Assembly (NCBI GenBank): GCA_964247055.1
Contig: OZ176050.1
Span: 8,370,001 to 8,434,000 of the forward strand
From: Paragordius varius
Taxonomy: Eukaryota > Nematomorpha
DNA: 64,000 bases
Direction: 5' to 3'
Below the pieces are notes generated by a model. The model saw only the letters and a program-made list of their open reading frames with translations. It was not told the DNA's origin and made no database searches. Positions 24,456 to 37,591 of this stretch are shown one piece after another; position 1 is the first letter of the stretch; each line of letters begins with the position of its first letter. The position numbers were made by a program, and so were the translations under genes.

Positions 24456-27400
24456 TATCAAATTAATTATTATTATTATTATAGTTTACGAATACTATTT
24501 AATATGCAAAAGGAAGATGCTGTGTTTTATAGCATAATAATATATGTAATAAAATATGCGAAAGAATTTTTACAACAAATATTAGCGGGACGAAAAAAAA
24601 TACCTTCAAATGAAATAAATATACAACACTTTTGACTTGAATATGAATATGTATAAATATAAAATTAGGTATGTATATATAATATATATGTGTGTGTTTA
24701 CGGTTAAAATCAAAAAATATATAATTTTTAGTACAATTTGTAATATATAATTTAGAAAATATTATTATGAAGAACATATATAATTATTTTATATTATTCA
24801 TTATGTAATATACAGACAGTAGTGAAAAGTTACTTATTTTTTATTAATATATTGTATATCTATATTTTGTCACCATAATTTATATGTCGCGAAAAAAAGA
24901 AGATAGACAGGTCTCTTACATATATTACATTATATAGCTTTTAGCAAATACATTATATATTTTGTAAATAAATGATTTGAGTGATTTCGTATTTTTGCAA
25001 TAATTCACAGGGTAAAACTTTCTTCTAAAAAAGTAAACTAGAATATAGGGATTCTTAAGGCATTGCCTATTATTTTCTTTAAGAATTTATGCTTCTTAAG
25101 TGTAAAAAATATAAAATATATGTGCTACCTGAAACAGGGCGTTAATTTATATACCTAATTATCAAAATTTACACACATCTTAATTATTACCTGTTAGGAA
25201 GAAACAGTTATCTAAAAGAAAAGTATGAATAATTTCATATATATATATATATATATATAAACAATTTTTTTATAAAAATAAATTATTGTAAAATTTTAAT
25301 TTACCAAGTAAATGTCACTCAACATAATAAGTAACCGTTATAACGGCAAAACTTAAAGAGTGACTGACTTTTGGAGAAAAAAAGTATATCAAATTTTATC
25401 ATTCAAACTTTGAGGTTTAACTAAATATATTTTGGATCCAAAATATATTAAAAAGGATCAAAAATTAATTTATGCAAAAGTGTTAACATATTGAGAGCAC
25501 TGCTCTTGACTTGATAGCGTGATATTATTAAAATGAAGAAAGTAATGTTTGGTGTTATATTAGGTTTTCTCTGTTAAAAATATTTAACCACATATATACT
25601 GATTGCAAATTCTCATGTGTGATAATTTAATTAAAAATGTAGATTTTTCATAATATACCAGCCATTTTTAGTACAATTTACAGTTTTTTTAATGGAATAT
25701 TTGTTGCATTATAATATCGGAAATGGAGTGAATAAATTAATATTAAAGAGAGTTTTATAAATTGAATGCAAATGTAAATTTTGACATAATTATCTAATAA
25801 TAATAATATGATAATTTATTGTAATAATCTTCATTCAATCTGGTAGATAGCTTTTTCTTAACAGTTTAGGTAAAGTTAAATTAATGTGTTCTTACCTCTA
25901 TTTTTTTAATAATTTTAAGTCGGGGCTTGGCTGGCATAGCCATTTAAAACTAAAAAATCCCCTTCTTAGAAGTTTTAAAATATTTCAATATTTATTCCCA
26001 ATATTTTTAATCATAGTTTTTATTTAGATACATATAAACGGGAGAGAAAAATTACTTTTATTTCATTTCAACACAATATATATACATACATAATAAATTA
26101 TACCTTGAAGTTATTTTATATATTAAAGGTAAAATATAGGTAGGTGTAAGTCAAAAATACGATGCATATTAAATGATGATAGACATATTCATTTTATTTA
26201 TGTATTTGGCTACATTTTTTTACCTGCCTTTAAAATATTTTATTATGGTAAACGCGTAGGCACAAAACAAAAACTATGTATTATTTAAAAATAACTATTG
26301 TTAATATCGGTAAAAAAATCTAGTGGCCAAATTTATTGATCTTCTAATATAAGGAAACCAAATTAGCATATTTGAGATTCTAAAGAAATTTTCATCCTTT
26401 TGCTAATACGAATTCTCTGCTCCTTAAAATCTAAATCGGTGTTTCAAAGTAGAAATTAAAATATTTGTTATAAACAGAATAAAAAAAGTCGTAAAATCTT
26501 TTTAAAAACTGCCTACACCTTTTGCATTTTAAACCAGCAAAAGTAGATAGATAGTAGTGTTTTTGGTAGTATAACTTGACTTATTTCATCTGTCCTCCTA
26601 AATATTTGGTTGAAAAGGTAAAATAAAATAAGGGTATTTTTTTGTTTTTCGGTGATAAAAATACGAAAATAGGTATAATATAATAAGGGATGATTTCGAT
26701 TTTTTATTATATAAAGTCATATATATTATATATATATATATATATATAATTTATAACATGCCTTTAGGGTTTCCAATGACACATTTTTATGCAAAACACA
26801 AAGCTGAATAAAACAAAGCCTACGATATCACCAATTTGTAGAGGGGAGAAAGGTGTTAAAAAATATTTTTGTTGATATGTTAAAATATTTTATTAAAACT
26901 TAAAAGTTAGCTTTAGTTTTATGTTTTCTGCGAAAAAGATTGGGTAAAATTAAATTATATGTTTGGCAAGATTTTATGATAATATCGGGAATTCGATAAT
27001 GATATTTATAAAGTTTTAGCTACTTATGTCACCCATATACCTGTTTTAATATACAAGTTAATTCAAATACACAAATCGTAAACTAAATAAAAACAAACAT
27101 TTTTTTCCAAAAGACCGCTGTAAATTTTTAATGTTTTTTTGAAATAAACTCATTGTTTTAAAATGCAAAGTATGAGTTAGAGATGTAAATTGGTAACACG
27201 CACAACTATATATTTTACAATCGTAAAATATTTATAGTAAAGATTAAGGTTTAACATATATGTTTGTCGTTAGTATTGGACTTTTTTCTCGTGCGATCAT
27301 TAAAAATTGTAAAAATATGTCATATTTAAAATATAATCTATCAAATTATAAGAGCATAGAGACATAATTAGTTAGTAGTTTTTATAGGTTTCCTAATTAT

Positions 27401-27518
27401 ACATTTAGAGTTAAAATAGATTACAAAATAAACCTTATTTTTCCTAAGTAAGTAATTTAATTGATTTAATAGTTTTAAATTAACTTGATAGAAAGGGACT
27501 CATTCGATTGTCCCGACA

Positions 27519-27556
<38 letters not shown>

Positions 27557-28026
27557 TAGTAAATTTATAATGTTATATGAATACATTAGATATGTGGCAT
27601 GGGCTAGCTAAGGTTTTGCTTTTCTATTAACTTTTTTTTATTGGTGACAACACAGCAAATCGTTCTTTTTTAACCATCCCTGAACTTTTTTGACAAATTT
27701 TTTACTTCATTTATCTAAATTTACATTAATATTTGAACATTGACAGGTATATTATTCTCACTAAAGTTGGGTTTAACCGGTTATGAATACATATATATAG
27801 CATATATGGCCATGACTGTTACCGTTTTTACAAATAAAAGACAATTTATTTTGGAAATATGTTTTCATTTATGCGATAAAAAAAATATGCATCAATGGTA
27901 AATAAAGCTTAAATATAAAAAAACCTGTTTTTAAGTTTAACCAATTTTAAATTTTGTCAATAGGTTTATTTTGATTATTTATATCAATTATGGAATTTAA
28001 CCACCTGCCTTCCTAAGCACGGGTTA

Positions 28027-28340
28027 TTGATTTTTAAAATGCCACCAATTCAACTCCTCAAAATTAAATTCGATGAAGCTTGCCTTCACATTCAAAAAAT
28101 ATTAGAAAAATTATTAATGGTTTTCAAGATGAAGTCCTATTTAAGTATCAGCATTATGATAATCAAATATTTTGGTTTAATATTAAATTTCCATTCAGAT
28201 TTATTGATTATGAAAAATCAAAATTCAATTATATATTTGGCAAGGGTGAAATCAAAAACATTTTACATGGGACTTATTATTATACATTAGTTTTTATCTA
28301 TATTTTTATCTTTATACAAAAAAGTCCAAAAATATATTAA
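28027..28340 (+). other. Overlapping coding-like frames, unknown
   Basis: Two plus-strand frames overlap here (28027-28290 and 28080-28340). The second has aromatic-rich but varied composition (for example NGFQDEVLFKYQHYDNQIFW) and lacks the monotony of neighbouring spurious frames. I recognise no family and find no matching splice sites. It could be a decayed exon or transposon fragment, or chance. Confidence 0.15.
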
Positions 28341-29469
28341 CAAAGGATAATGAAAATATTGTAATATGTAGAATAGAAATCTGTGCCTAAAAAAGTTGAT
28401 TTATATAATTTGTATAAAAAACACCAAAAAACATACAAAAATTAAATCATTTCAATTCAATCCAATCCAATTCAATTCCTTAGTGAATACATATTTGTGT
28501 TTGTGTATATACGATAATATGACTTTCTTTTTGACAGGAAATATTGTAAAAAAGTTATGGCCATCAAAATCTATATTGATACTAATCAAATACCACCGTG
28601 TATATAATATATCTTATGGCAAAAGTCAATGATAAATCCCAAATTCGTATATACATAATTGTGTTTATAAAATAGATATATTAAATATAAGTGATTATAT
28701 AAATAAGATAATCATATTTTTTCCTAACTGATATAATCTATGAAGCCTCAATCAAAAATATTGAATAACTGGGTAACTAAACTTGACACTGTGCGCCTAA
28801 TTAATATATTTTTCACCATTGGTAGCCTCAAGGTTTTTAAGATATAATTGACATTTTCGATAATTTTTAATCATATCCGCGCAAAACAAATATTTAATTA
28901 AATTTAAACGGTTTTTAGTTTTTTACTATTAAAGTGCACTAAAAAGCAAATTCCAAATGAATAAAGACCTACATATAATATTTAAGGTATATAATATTTA
29001 AAAAATTTGTCTAGTTCTAGCTTTTATAAAACACCCTTTGTATCAAAAAAGACTTCAACAGTGGCTGTTTTTAAATATATCCAGTCAAAAAAATTAATGT
29101 TAACCAAAATTAATATTATTTTTTTAAAATATATTATATATATCAAAGGACAAATTGAAAGGGCTAAATTTTTTATTTAAATTCAAATTTAAAAATATTT
29201 GTTTAAATACAGGTTTAAAAAACTTAAGCCACATGTTGTTTTGCCCTATAAATTTCGTTACGAAAATACAATTAAACCAGCTAACCTCTTTTGTGTGGAT
29301 GTATTAGTATTTCCTTTTTATCTCTTTTTAAGAAATTTGCGATTTTTAAATGTTTGATATCTCATGTTCTATGCATCAGTTTTAAATTATAATTTTTAAC
29401 AAATCAATCCTGTTTTTATAATTTTTTTACAACAAACCCAAATGCCATATTCATGCCCAAAGTCTAAAA

Positions 29470-29776
29470 CAGGGGTGTTCAACACGCGGCCCTCCAAAAT
29501 ATTTCTCTAGCCGGCGATAAATTTAAAAAAAATTACCAAATACAAAATTTCTTTCAAAAAATACTATTTACAAATTATTTATAAAAATGATATTTCACAA
29601 ACAAATTTTGATGGAGTGTTCAAGTAATTAATAGTTATATTGTATTCGTAATTTTTTGGCTTATGTTTATAAACTACAGAAAAAAATTTGATGCCCATGT
29701 ATTTTCAAAATGCGGCCCGTCGGATTTTTTGAGTCCAAAATGCGGCTCTCGAACCCATTTGTGTTGTGCACCCCTA
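29470..29776. mobile_element. Short hAT-type non-autonomous element relic
   Basis: The left end reads CAGGGGTGTTCAACACGCGG and the right end is its imperfect inverse (TGTTGTGCACCCCTA). Both are followed inward by the 'GCGGCCC' subterminal motifs typical of many hAT families. No coding capacity is visible in about 307 bp. The flanking 8-mers do not match, so the target duplication has decayed or the ends are misplaced. Confidence 0.6.
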
Positions 29777-32053
29777 TTACATGCAATTAAAATAGAAAAG
29801 TTTAAATCTAAGATTAGATAAATCAGAATTAGTTATCTTGTATTTTTAACTGCAAACAAGCACCCAACTAGTCTGCTATTACTAATAAAGACAGTTCAAA
29901 CAAGCTATATATTTTATTAGGGTTAAAAATTTTCTGTTATAGTTAATTGAATTTTTAAATAACATTATTATACAGATTTTAAACAATTTATGCAAATGTC
30001 GGATAAATTAATGCAAAAATCTATATAAAATTTTATTTTAATTAATTATTTTCGTAAATTTAGAGATAATATTTACATTCTATTGTTGTTAATAAGGGAT
30101 AAATTAGTCATTTTGTCGATTTTACTGGATATAACTGTGAGAACCTTATCTTAAGGACTTAGGAACCGGTTATCAATATATTTAGGAACCCCTACTTCTA
30201 ATTTTCCGAAAAGTAAAACGGATAAAAATGTTATTAAACATCTTTATGAGCATGCGCTAATTAAGCAGAAAATACTTTCGATTTAAAGGATTTCAAACAA
30301 TTAATTCCTAATAAAGAAAAAGTAAATGTTTATTATAAAATATGAAGAACCACTATCATCATTCTTTTCTAATTGTAATTACCTTCCTTTTAACAGAGTT
30401 GTTCGGCGTAACACGCTGAAGTGATTGATTGGACAAACAATAATAAAATTTCACACATATTTTACAAATAACACCTTGAAACTTATTTAACATCCGTCTA
30501 CATAATATTCGTCTACAATTTGACTTTTTCGTGCAAATTGTATAATGAGTCAAAATTAAAAGTTCTCTTGATAAAATAAATTTTCGTAAATTAGCGAAAA
30601 TTTATTAAGGTTAGTCGAAGGTGATTTAATAAAATAATTTTACAGTTATTTTAAAGGATCAAGCGTATTATAATTACTCTAGAATATCATTTTGATGATA
30701 TATAGTTTTATAATAACTTACTTATAAATTATTTAAACAAAAGTGTTAAAATTTAATAATTATATTTTTTTTTCAAGACGTGCAACCACCACGCATTTTT
30801 TATTATTCACACCTTTATTTTGTAACTTATTTATCATAATAATTGTTCTCTCCATAAATATCTGGTCATTTAAAATTTTTAGCCTTAATTTTTGCAGCCA
30901 AAGAACAGCATAAAAATAAAAATACTATGAAATTAAAAATTTATATAATTTTTTTACCAGCGTCACAGTTTATCTCATAAATATTTTATCTAATAATATG
31001 GCATTGCATTGAGTCTGTAGTAAATAAATTTTGCCCACTAAACCTTATTGTATGGAAATAGTTTATGCAAAACCACATCTTCCGCAAATCTCGTGATAAT
31101 TACAAGAAATAGATAGGTCTGATTGTTAAGCTTTTTGGATTATATTTGAAAAAATATGCAATGGTTTTGGATTTTTTGCCTTGATGTATAAATAAAGTTG
31201 TTGCTCTACTAATAAAATTTAATTGGGATATATAAATAGTTGAAGTTAACGAAAATAGGTCGCTATGCCAATTTTAATATAAAATTTATTTAACTACACG
31301 GCCTGTTTAAGTATAATTAGTATTTGAAATTACAGTTTTTTGCTTATTAAGGGTAACTTTAATTGTTTTATGTACTATACTTTCTCATTCGCCTGCTCAG
31401 GGCTGACACAAAATGCTGAAAATTTACGCAGTTTTAGATTCGACAGGCCACTCACATGCAGAGAGTGCAAGATCTCAATTCCTTAAACCAGTTTTTCTCA
31501 ATTTCGACTATGCCTCCCCCCCTTTTCAAATATTTTGCTACCATTAACCTTAATTAAAAAAGGAAATTATGCTGGAGAAACTAATCCCTTTAAAACTTTA
31601 ACCATTTAATATAGTTACTCCAAATTTTAAAATTTAACATAGCAGATAAAACTTTAAATCAGTAGAATTCCAAAAATTACATCCTGATTAAATTTTTCAT
31701 ACCAGAGCTTCGATAAACCACAAACATAGGGTTCAGTGTGGTGTGAGTATTATGCAAGCTGTCGAATGCCCAGGACTAGCAAGACTCTGAATATTAAAGT
31801 TTAGACCACCGAAGTCTTGAATCAGTGGTTAAACTTTAAATCTAAAAAATTTTAAAAAACGCCCACTGAGCCCTTGATGTTCCAACACTGGCTGGAAAAT
31901 CCGATTACAGCTATAAATCAACACATGCATTTGTAAAACTTTTCTTAATAGTAAAGGTATTCGAGGTTATTTTATAAAGGCAATGCCGCATAATTTTTAG
32001 CAAGTGTCAAAGAAAGCTTAAACTAACAGCAAAATATTTTTATGCCATATATA
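29777..32053. other. Gene-less AT-rich interval with a possible repeat relic
   Basis: No gene is supported. The minus-strand frame at 30359-30553 has a CxxC motif but no complete zinc finger. At about 31380-31900 the sequence is less AT-biased. It includes a C-run stretch preceded by CAGTTTTTCTCAATTTCGAC, which resembles the ends of some hAT-derived repeats, but I cannot define both ends. Confidence 0.45.
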
Positions 32054-33845
32054 TAGGGTGACCAGGCGTCCAATCGGTAGCTTATATATTAGTTCAAAAA
32101 TATGAGTACAAAAATAGAATTTCCTTTTATCAAAAAAACGAAGAATGAATCATGTGTTAAATGTTCTTATGCGAGGGGGGATTCACCCTATCACATGACC
32201 ATAAAAAATGTTTATATAAGGTGGCATCAACTTAAAAAATTAGCGATTTTTATCGAAAAACCGCTTTTGGAGAGGAAGAAAAGAATTTGGCACTAGCCGA
32301 AGGCGTTATCTTATCACGCCGTTAATCTCAATCATTCCTTTAGATCTATGGATTGTACCTCACAGGTTATTCGTGCCGGTACAAAGGCTGAAGCCATCGT
32401 ATGCAATGTCTTTTCGAAAGATTTGCAGAAAAAAAATTTCATATCGCTATACTCTTATGCATCAAATCACAAGGAAAACAAAATTATTTCCCACTTTAAT
32501 AAGATATTTTGATCCAGAAACCGGTGTAAAAGATTTTTTTTATTTCTCTACCCGATGAAAATTCCGACATAATTTTTACTTCAATAATGAATATCTAGAA
32601 AAAAATAATTTAACATCGCATATTGCGCTGACAACACCAATACGAGCTTCGGTGGAAAAGCAGGGAGAGGAACAAAATATTTTCCATAAATTAGCAGATA
32701 ATCTTAATCAAAACATTATTGGCGTTGGGTGTGCAGCTGATTTGTTACCCCTAGATGTGGAAAATGTAGTTGTGAAAATATATTCCTATTTTTATATACA
32801 CGGTACGCGTTGAAACGCAAGAATTCTGTGAAAATGCAGACAATATCAAAAAAGGCTTGGATTTTGTAAAACTCGTTGGTTAGCTCTTCTGCCAGCTATC
32901 GAAAGAATTTTAAAAATGTATTATTCTTTAAAATCCTATTTTTTATCACAGGACAAATGTCCTGCAACTTTGGAAAAGTTTTTTGAAAGTGATTCTTCAA
33001 AAATATGGTTAGAATTCTTACATAATCAAGCTTCTCTCTTTCAAAATGTCATTTAATTGATAGAAGGTGACGAAATTTCGGCAATCGAAGTAACAAATGA
33101 AATTAGTAACCTAAAATCCAATGGAAATTCGCAATAGAAAAACAAGGCTTAATAAATCGCCAAGATATCCTGTACCATATAAAATTGTTTTATACAAGCT
33201 GTAAAGATTGGAAGATTGGACGGGGCAATTCAATGAAATTGATCATTTTCGTTAAATAACATTAAAACCAGAATTTAATTGGTGTGATGGTAAATAATCA
33301 TTTGATTACATCTGCATCAAAAAGTAATCTTTCAAATGATATTTTTTCTGAAGTATCATTAGTTAAAAAATTATAAATAATTAAAAACTTAAATTATGGA
33401 CAACAGAAAAAAATACAGTAGAAAAGAAATGGTTAGAAATATTTCATCATTTTGAAACAAACTATATTCCATTCAATAATATTTTAAAAATTGTGGAATT
33501 TGCACTATCTTTACATGGAACCAATGCTGCTACTGAGCGCGTTTCCACAGTAATCAGGGTGTGGACATCGGAATAATCAAAATTAAATGTTGAAACTTTA
33601 AAGGCTACTTTATCTGTCAAATATATTTGGACAAATTATTGTGAAGCTTCTACAATATTTTAAAAAATGATGAGAATCTGCTAAAACGCATTCACTTAAA
33701 TAAAAAATACCAAGGAATAACATATTTTCTTATATTTAAAATGTATATATTACAATAAATTTTTTGTATAAAAATTTGTACCTCCATACCCCCGCCCTTT
33801 CTCAGATTTGTCCCGCTTTTTCCTTCAAAAAATCTGGTCACCTTA
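32054..33845 (+). mobile_element. hAT DNA transposon, 1.79 kb, transposase inactivated
   Basis: The termini TAGGGTGACCAGGCGTCC and the inverse of GGTCACCTTA are flanked by a perfect 8-bp duplication CATATATA (32046-32053 and 33846-33853), diagnostic of hAT. Between them, plus-strand frames carry scattered remains of a hAT transposase. These are an N-terminal CVKC zinc-finger-like start (from 32102), a middle part with EGVISYHAVNLNHSF (about 32300) and FDPETGV (about 32507-32527), and a C-terminal dimerisation part with LHGTNAATERV (about 33510-33545). The pieces lie in different frames with several stops, so it is a dead copy. Its near-full length and intact target duplication suggest moderate age. 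Confidence 0.85.
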
Positions 33846-33853
33846 CATATATA

Positions 33854-35559
33854 ACACTTCAATTAAAGTTTATGTTAAGTATTTAATGTAAGAAACAGTG
33901 TCTAAATTATTTGGTTAGCTAATTAATTTCACCTTTTCCTGGATAATTATTATCCGAAACCTCTGCTGATGAGTTTTTTCGGAGACCAGATGATCCAAGT
34001 ATAATATTTTTTCAATTTCATTGGATTAAATTATCATTCCGTATAACATTTAAAGTTTTTAGCTAAAATTGTATCACTGTATATAATGCCAAAAATATTT
34101 TTTGGAAAGTATTTTGAGATTTTATGAACAGTTGCAAAGCATGGTGAATTAGACTTATAGAACCTCTCTTAGTTCATAATCATTATGGGTGAATATCAAT
34201 TTTAAAATGATTCTGATTAAAATTTAAATATGATTGTATAGCACAGAAAACAAAATTGGGTCATAAAAATATGTATAATCTGGAATAATGCATCATAATT
34301 CTTTTCGTTCGGTGGTCTACGCATCTTTAAAAAATTTAAACTATAGCGCATATTATAGTTTATGTTGGCAAATGCAAAATGCTTCAAACCAATTTTTTTG
34401 TTAAATAAATCTAATTAATTATATTTAACAAAACAGCTTGTAATTTTTCGAATGTTCTTAAAACTTTTAAATAAACTGTTTAACGCAAATAACGCCCAAT
34501 TCGAATTTTTGATATATGCTAGTTTTAACATAAAAATAATTAAGGAGCACACCTGTATACATATTTTTTAGCAAAACTTTGCATGTAAATAACATGCTGA
34601 AACGGTATAAAATAATTTTAATATTATAAAAATTATTCTTTAAATACATTTTTAAATTTTTTTATAATTCTTTCAATTATTAGTTTTAAATATTTGGAAA
34701 CACTATTATATAAAAATCAAATTTGAAGGCAAGCGATTCTTTACAAAATTTCATGGTGATAGATACCTGCAGCGATTAATGCAGAAGAATGTTTTTTATA
34801 ATATTAAATGTTTTTCTATCTTAGGCAGCTAAAATCACTTAAAATACTGTAGTAAGTAAAATTTAACGTGGAAAGCAAAATATACGTTTTTGAAAAAAAA
34901 ATAGTCTGGATTTAATTTGGCATATTTTAGATCCTCGCGTATTTTTGACTTTTTTGCAAATTTTTGCTAAATGTTAAAAAATAAGTCTTTTGGAACTTAA
35001 ATTAAATATTATAAAAGTAATTTTTATAATATATAATAATATTTGGTAAGAAAATTTAGCTTCTACTAAAAAATGCTTTTGATTTATAATGAATGATATG
35101 ACTTTCTTAAATGAGTTGTTACAGGAAATTAAATTTTTTTTTGCAGTGTAAATTCATATGATCTTAACTTATTCTGTCACGTGCCGCTGTAACTTATTCA
35201 ATACAGCGATTTATAAATCGGGTCTATTAGAGATATTAATTTTGCAACAAAATCAAAATATGAAAACTGGTACAAATACAAAGATTAATAAAACGAACAA
35301 AATTGTGATGCACTTATAATACATAACAAAAAAAACATGCTAAATTCAATAGGGAAAATAGGTAGGGCATGTTAAGTTACCTTTTATGATAGGGAGCTTT
35401 AAATTTACCATTAAATTCAATTATAGCATACAACTGTTTTTATAACGCTTATCATTTTGCGGTTAAAATGTATTCAATTTTTTTAACATAATTACTTTTT
35501 AGCTATACTATATTCGCAAGTTTTTTTTCACCAAACTATTTGTCGGCTAAAGGTTTTGG
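33854..35559. other. Gene-less AT-rich interval
   Basis: I see no gene, RNA or defined element. A more complex patch near 33930-34000 may be a small repeat relic. Confidence 0.45.
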
Positions 35560-36345
35560 AGATGTGGGAACGTTTTCACAATCTGGTATTTTGACAAAAT
35601 ATTTTTTTATGCGCATACACAATTTCGCCCAATACTCTCATATTTGGAAATCGTTCTATCCAGAATAACACACAATGTTAAAGCTGCTTCAAAATCGCGT
35701 TATTTTTGTATGATGGCGTATTGGCTCAGAATCACATCTTTTTATAATGGTGGCGAATTGTACAGAGGGAGAGACTCTACCCACGGGCCAATTGAAAAAG
35801 GGCATGCCTAAAACTTTTGCCAATAGTAGGAGTTCCCTAAAATAATTACATATTGGCTCATGGATTTTTCGAACGTTCATCAAACCATATTTTTTACATA
35901 GTGGCGCATTTTACAAAATGTGACACCCTATCCAGTGACCAAAAAAGGCGCCACAAATTATTTTTACACAGGAAATGTTATTGATTCCTTATGCACGCAT
36001 TGGTTTTGCATAATGCTTCAAAGGCAAACTTTTCGGGGGTTTTCCGGTCCCAATTAAAAAGGCGCTGGACTTAAGCCTTTATCAACCCATATGGTCATGT
36101 AAGTTTGTGCAAATTAGTTTCAAAACATTATTTTCAAATGAGGGCGCATTTTAAAGCGGATAGCGTGACCCAGCGGCAAATATAAAATAGCACTCAACTA
36201 AATTTTCCTTTATCTTGAGAATACCTTAATCATATTATGCCGTTTAAAAACTTCTACGAAATTGACCAAGATTTTATTTTCAGGGATTTTTTGCAAAAAA
36301 TGGCATTTTACGGAGGAGCATATAAATAGGGGAGTTTATGTAAAG
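35560..36345 (-). repeat. Degenerate satellite block, minus orientation
   Basis: Several diverged monomers of roughly 150 bp are recognised by recurring motifs. When reverse-complemented these are CGTAAAATGCCATTTT, GCTGGGT, AAAATGCGCC and a GGTATTC/AAGGCAAA-like core. The reverse complement aligns by eye with the block at 46940-49765, so the two belong to one family in opposite orientation about 11 kb apart. Monomers are too diverged for exact counting. Confidence 0.6.
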
Positions 36346-37526
36346 AGGCTCGACTATAGTTCAGATATTCACAGAGGATAAAAAAATTTACTTCTGGGTT
36401 AGAATGCCACTCCCCCCCCCGTTTTCCGTAATTTTTTCTCAAAGACACGCCTAGGGGACCTACAACAATGATAAAATTTTTACTTTTGGATCTGAATCAA
36501 TATACGTGTTTTCCGGATTTTTATCTCAAAACCAGTATTCTTTGTTTTTACAAATCTATAGATAATGCAGGCCCCATAATCTTACCTCCCCAATATTTTA
36601 CTTTATTTTTATATTTTAATTGGTTCATAGTAATGTGTATGATAGCTAAGATGCCATTTAAACATTGGATAAGATACCTGAAAATGTTTTACTATATTTT
36701 AACAATTTATAATTTTTTAGTTATTCAAAATTCTTTCTACACAAATGTTAAAACTTAGCAGAAAGGGCCAAAAGCCATGTCTTCCAATCATTTTAATGTA
36801 CAAAAAATATTTTGTCTGGAAGTTTACTTCCATTTCTGCAAAATGTTATTTAATAAAATACATAACTTTTGAAGTGATTTAATCCATCAACATATGTTAT
36901 ATAGTAAATAAAACTTTTTTGATAACTGAATAGCTTAATGCAAAACAATATTCTTGGCCATCTACAATTGATATACAAATATATGTTTATAATAATTATT
37001 ACGTATAATAATAATAAGCACAAATACAAATTTTTTTATAAATTAGATTATATATATTGAGTAAAAGCAATGAGGATTAAATTGTAAGTCCATCGTGGTT
37101 CCAAAAAGTTTAAATTTTAAGAAAATAATTGGTATACTTTTAGACATGTTTATATTAAAGGAGAAAATTAAATAATTTTGGAGAATATATGATATGTTTT
37201 CAAATGACATGTCCTATCTTACATATCGACAAAAAATAACCTTAAGAGAAACATGAAAAGTTTAAGATTAGTAAGAAGATAATATGATTAAAAAAAATCT
37301 ATTAAATCCTATTATCATTTTTTGCAAAAGGTTATATATATATATCATTACATGACATTTACATCTCTACATATTCCCTTAACTTTCATAATAATAATAC
37401 ATAATCTATGAAAAATTTAATTAGATTTTATGTTTTTGCCTTGTCTGCTATATCCCACCATTATACTAATTTCTAGTTATTACAAAATATTTATATGTAA
37501 AAAAAACTAATACAAATATTTATTGG

Positions 37527-37528
<2 letters not shown>

Positions 37529-37589
<61 letters not shown>
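37529..37589. repeat. (TA)n microsatellite
   Basis: About 61 bp of uninterrupted TA, the longest in the window. Confidence 0.95.

Positions 37590-37591
<2 letters not shown>

Larger units (their letters stand above)
15391..29469. other. Gene desert upstream of the POU gene
   Basis: About 14 kb without a recognisable gene. It is AT-rich, with (TA)n at 22070-22098, 25237-25259, 26720-26749 and 27522-27554, (GATA)n near 17443-17461, a poly-C run at 19491-19505 and a short tandem repeat at 24416-24455. Moderately complex islands near 16210-16330, 18960-19090 and 23880-24130 could be regulatory. Developmental regulator genes often sit in such deserts. Confidence 0.5.

Noticed and set aside
30359-30553. 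Minus-strand frame with CKIC, possible zinc finger
   Set aside because: The second half of a C2H2 or BED finger is missing, and there are no transposon ends around it.
36468-36758. 96-codon plus-strand frame
   Set aside because: Composition is Phe/Tyr/Ile-rich as in random AT-rich frames; no motif, no splice context.
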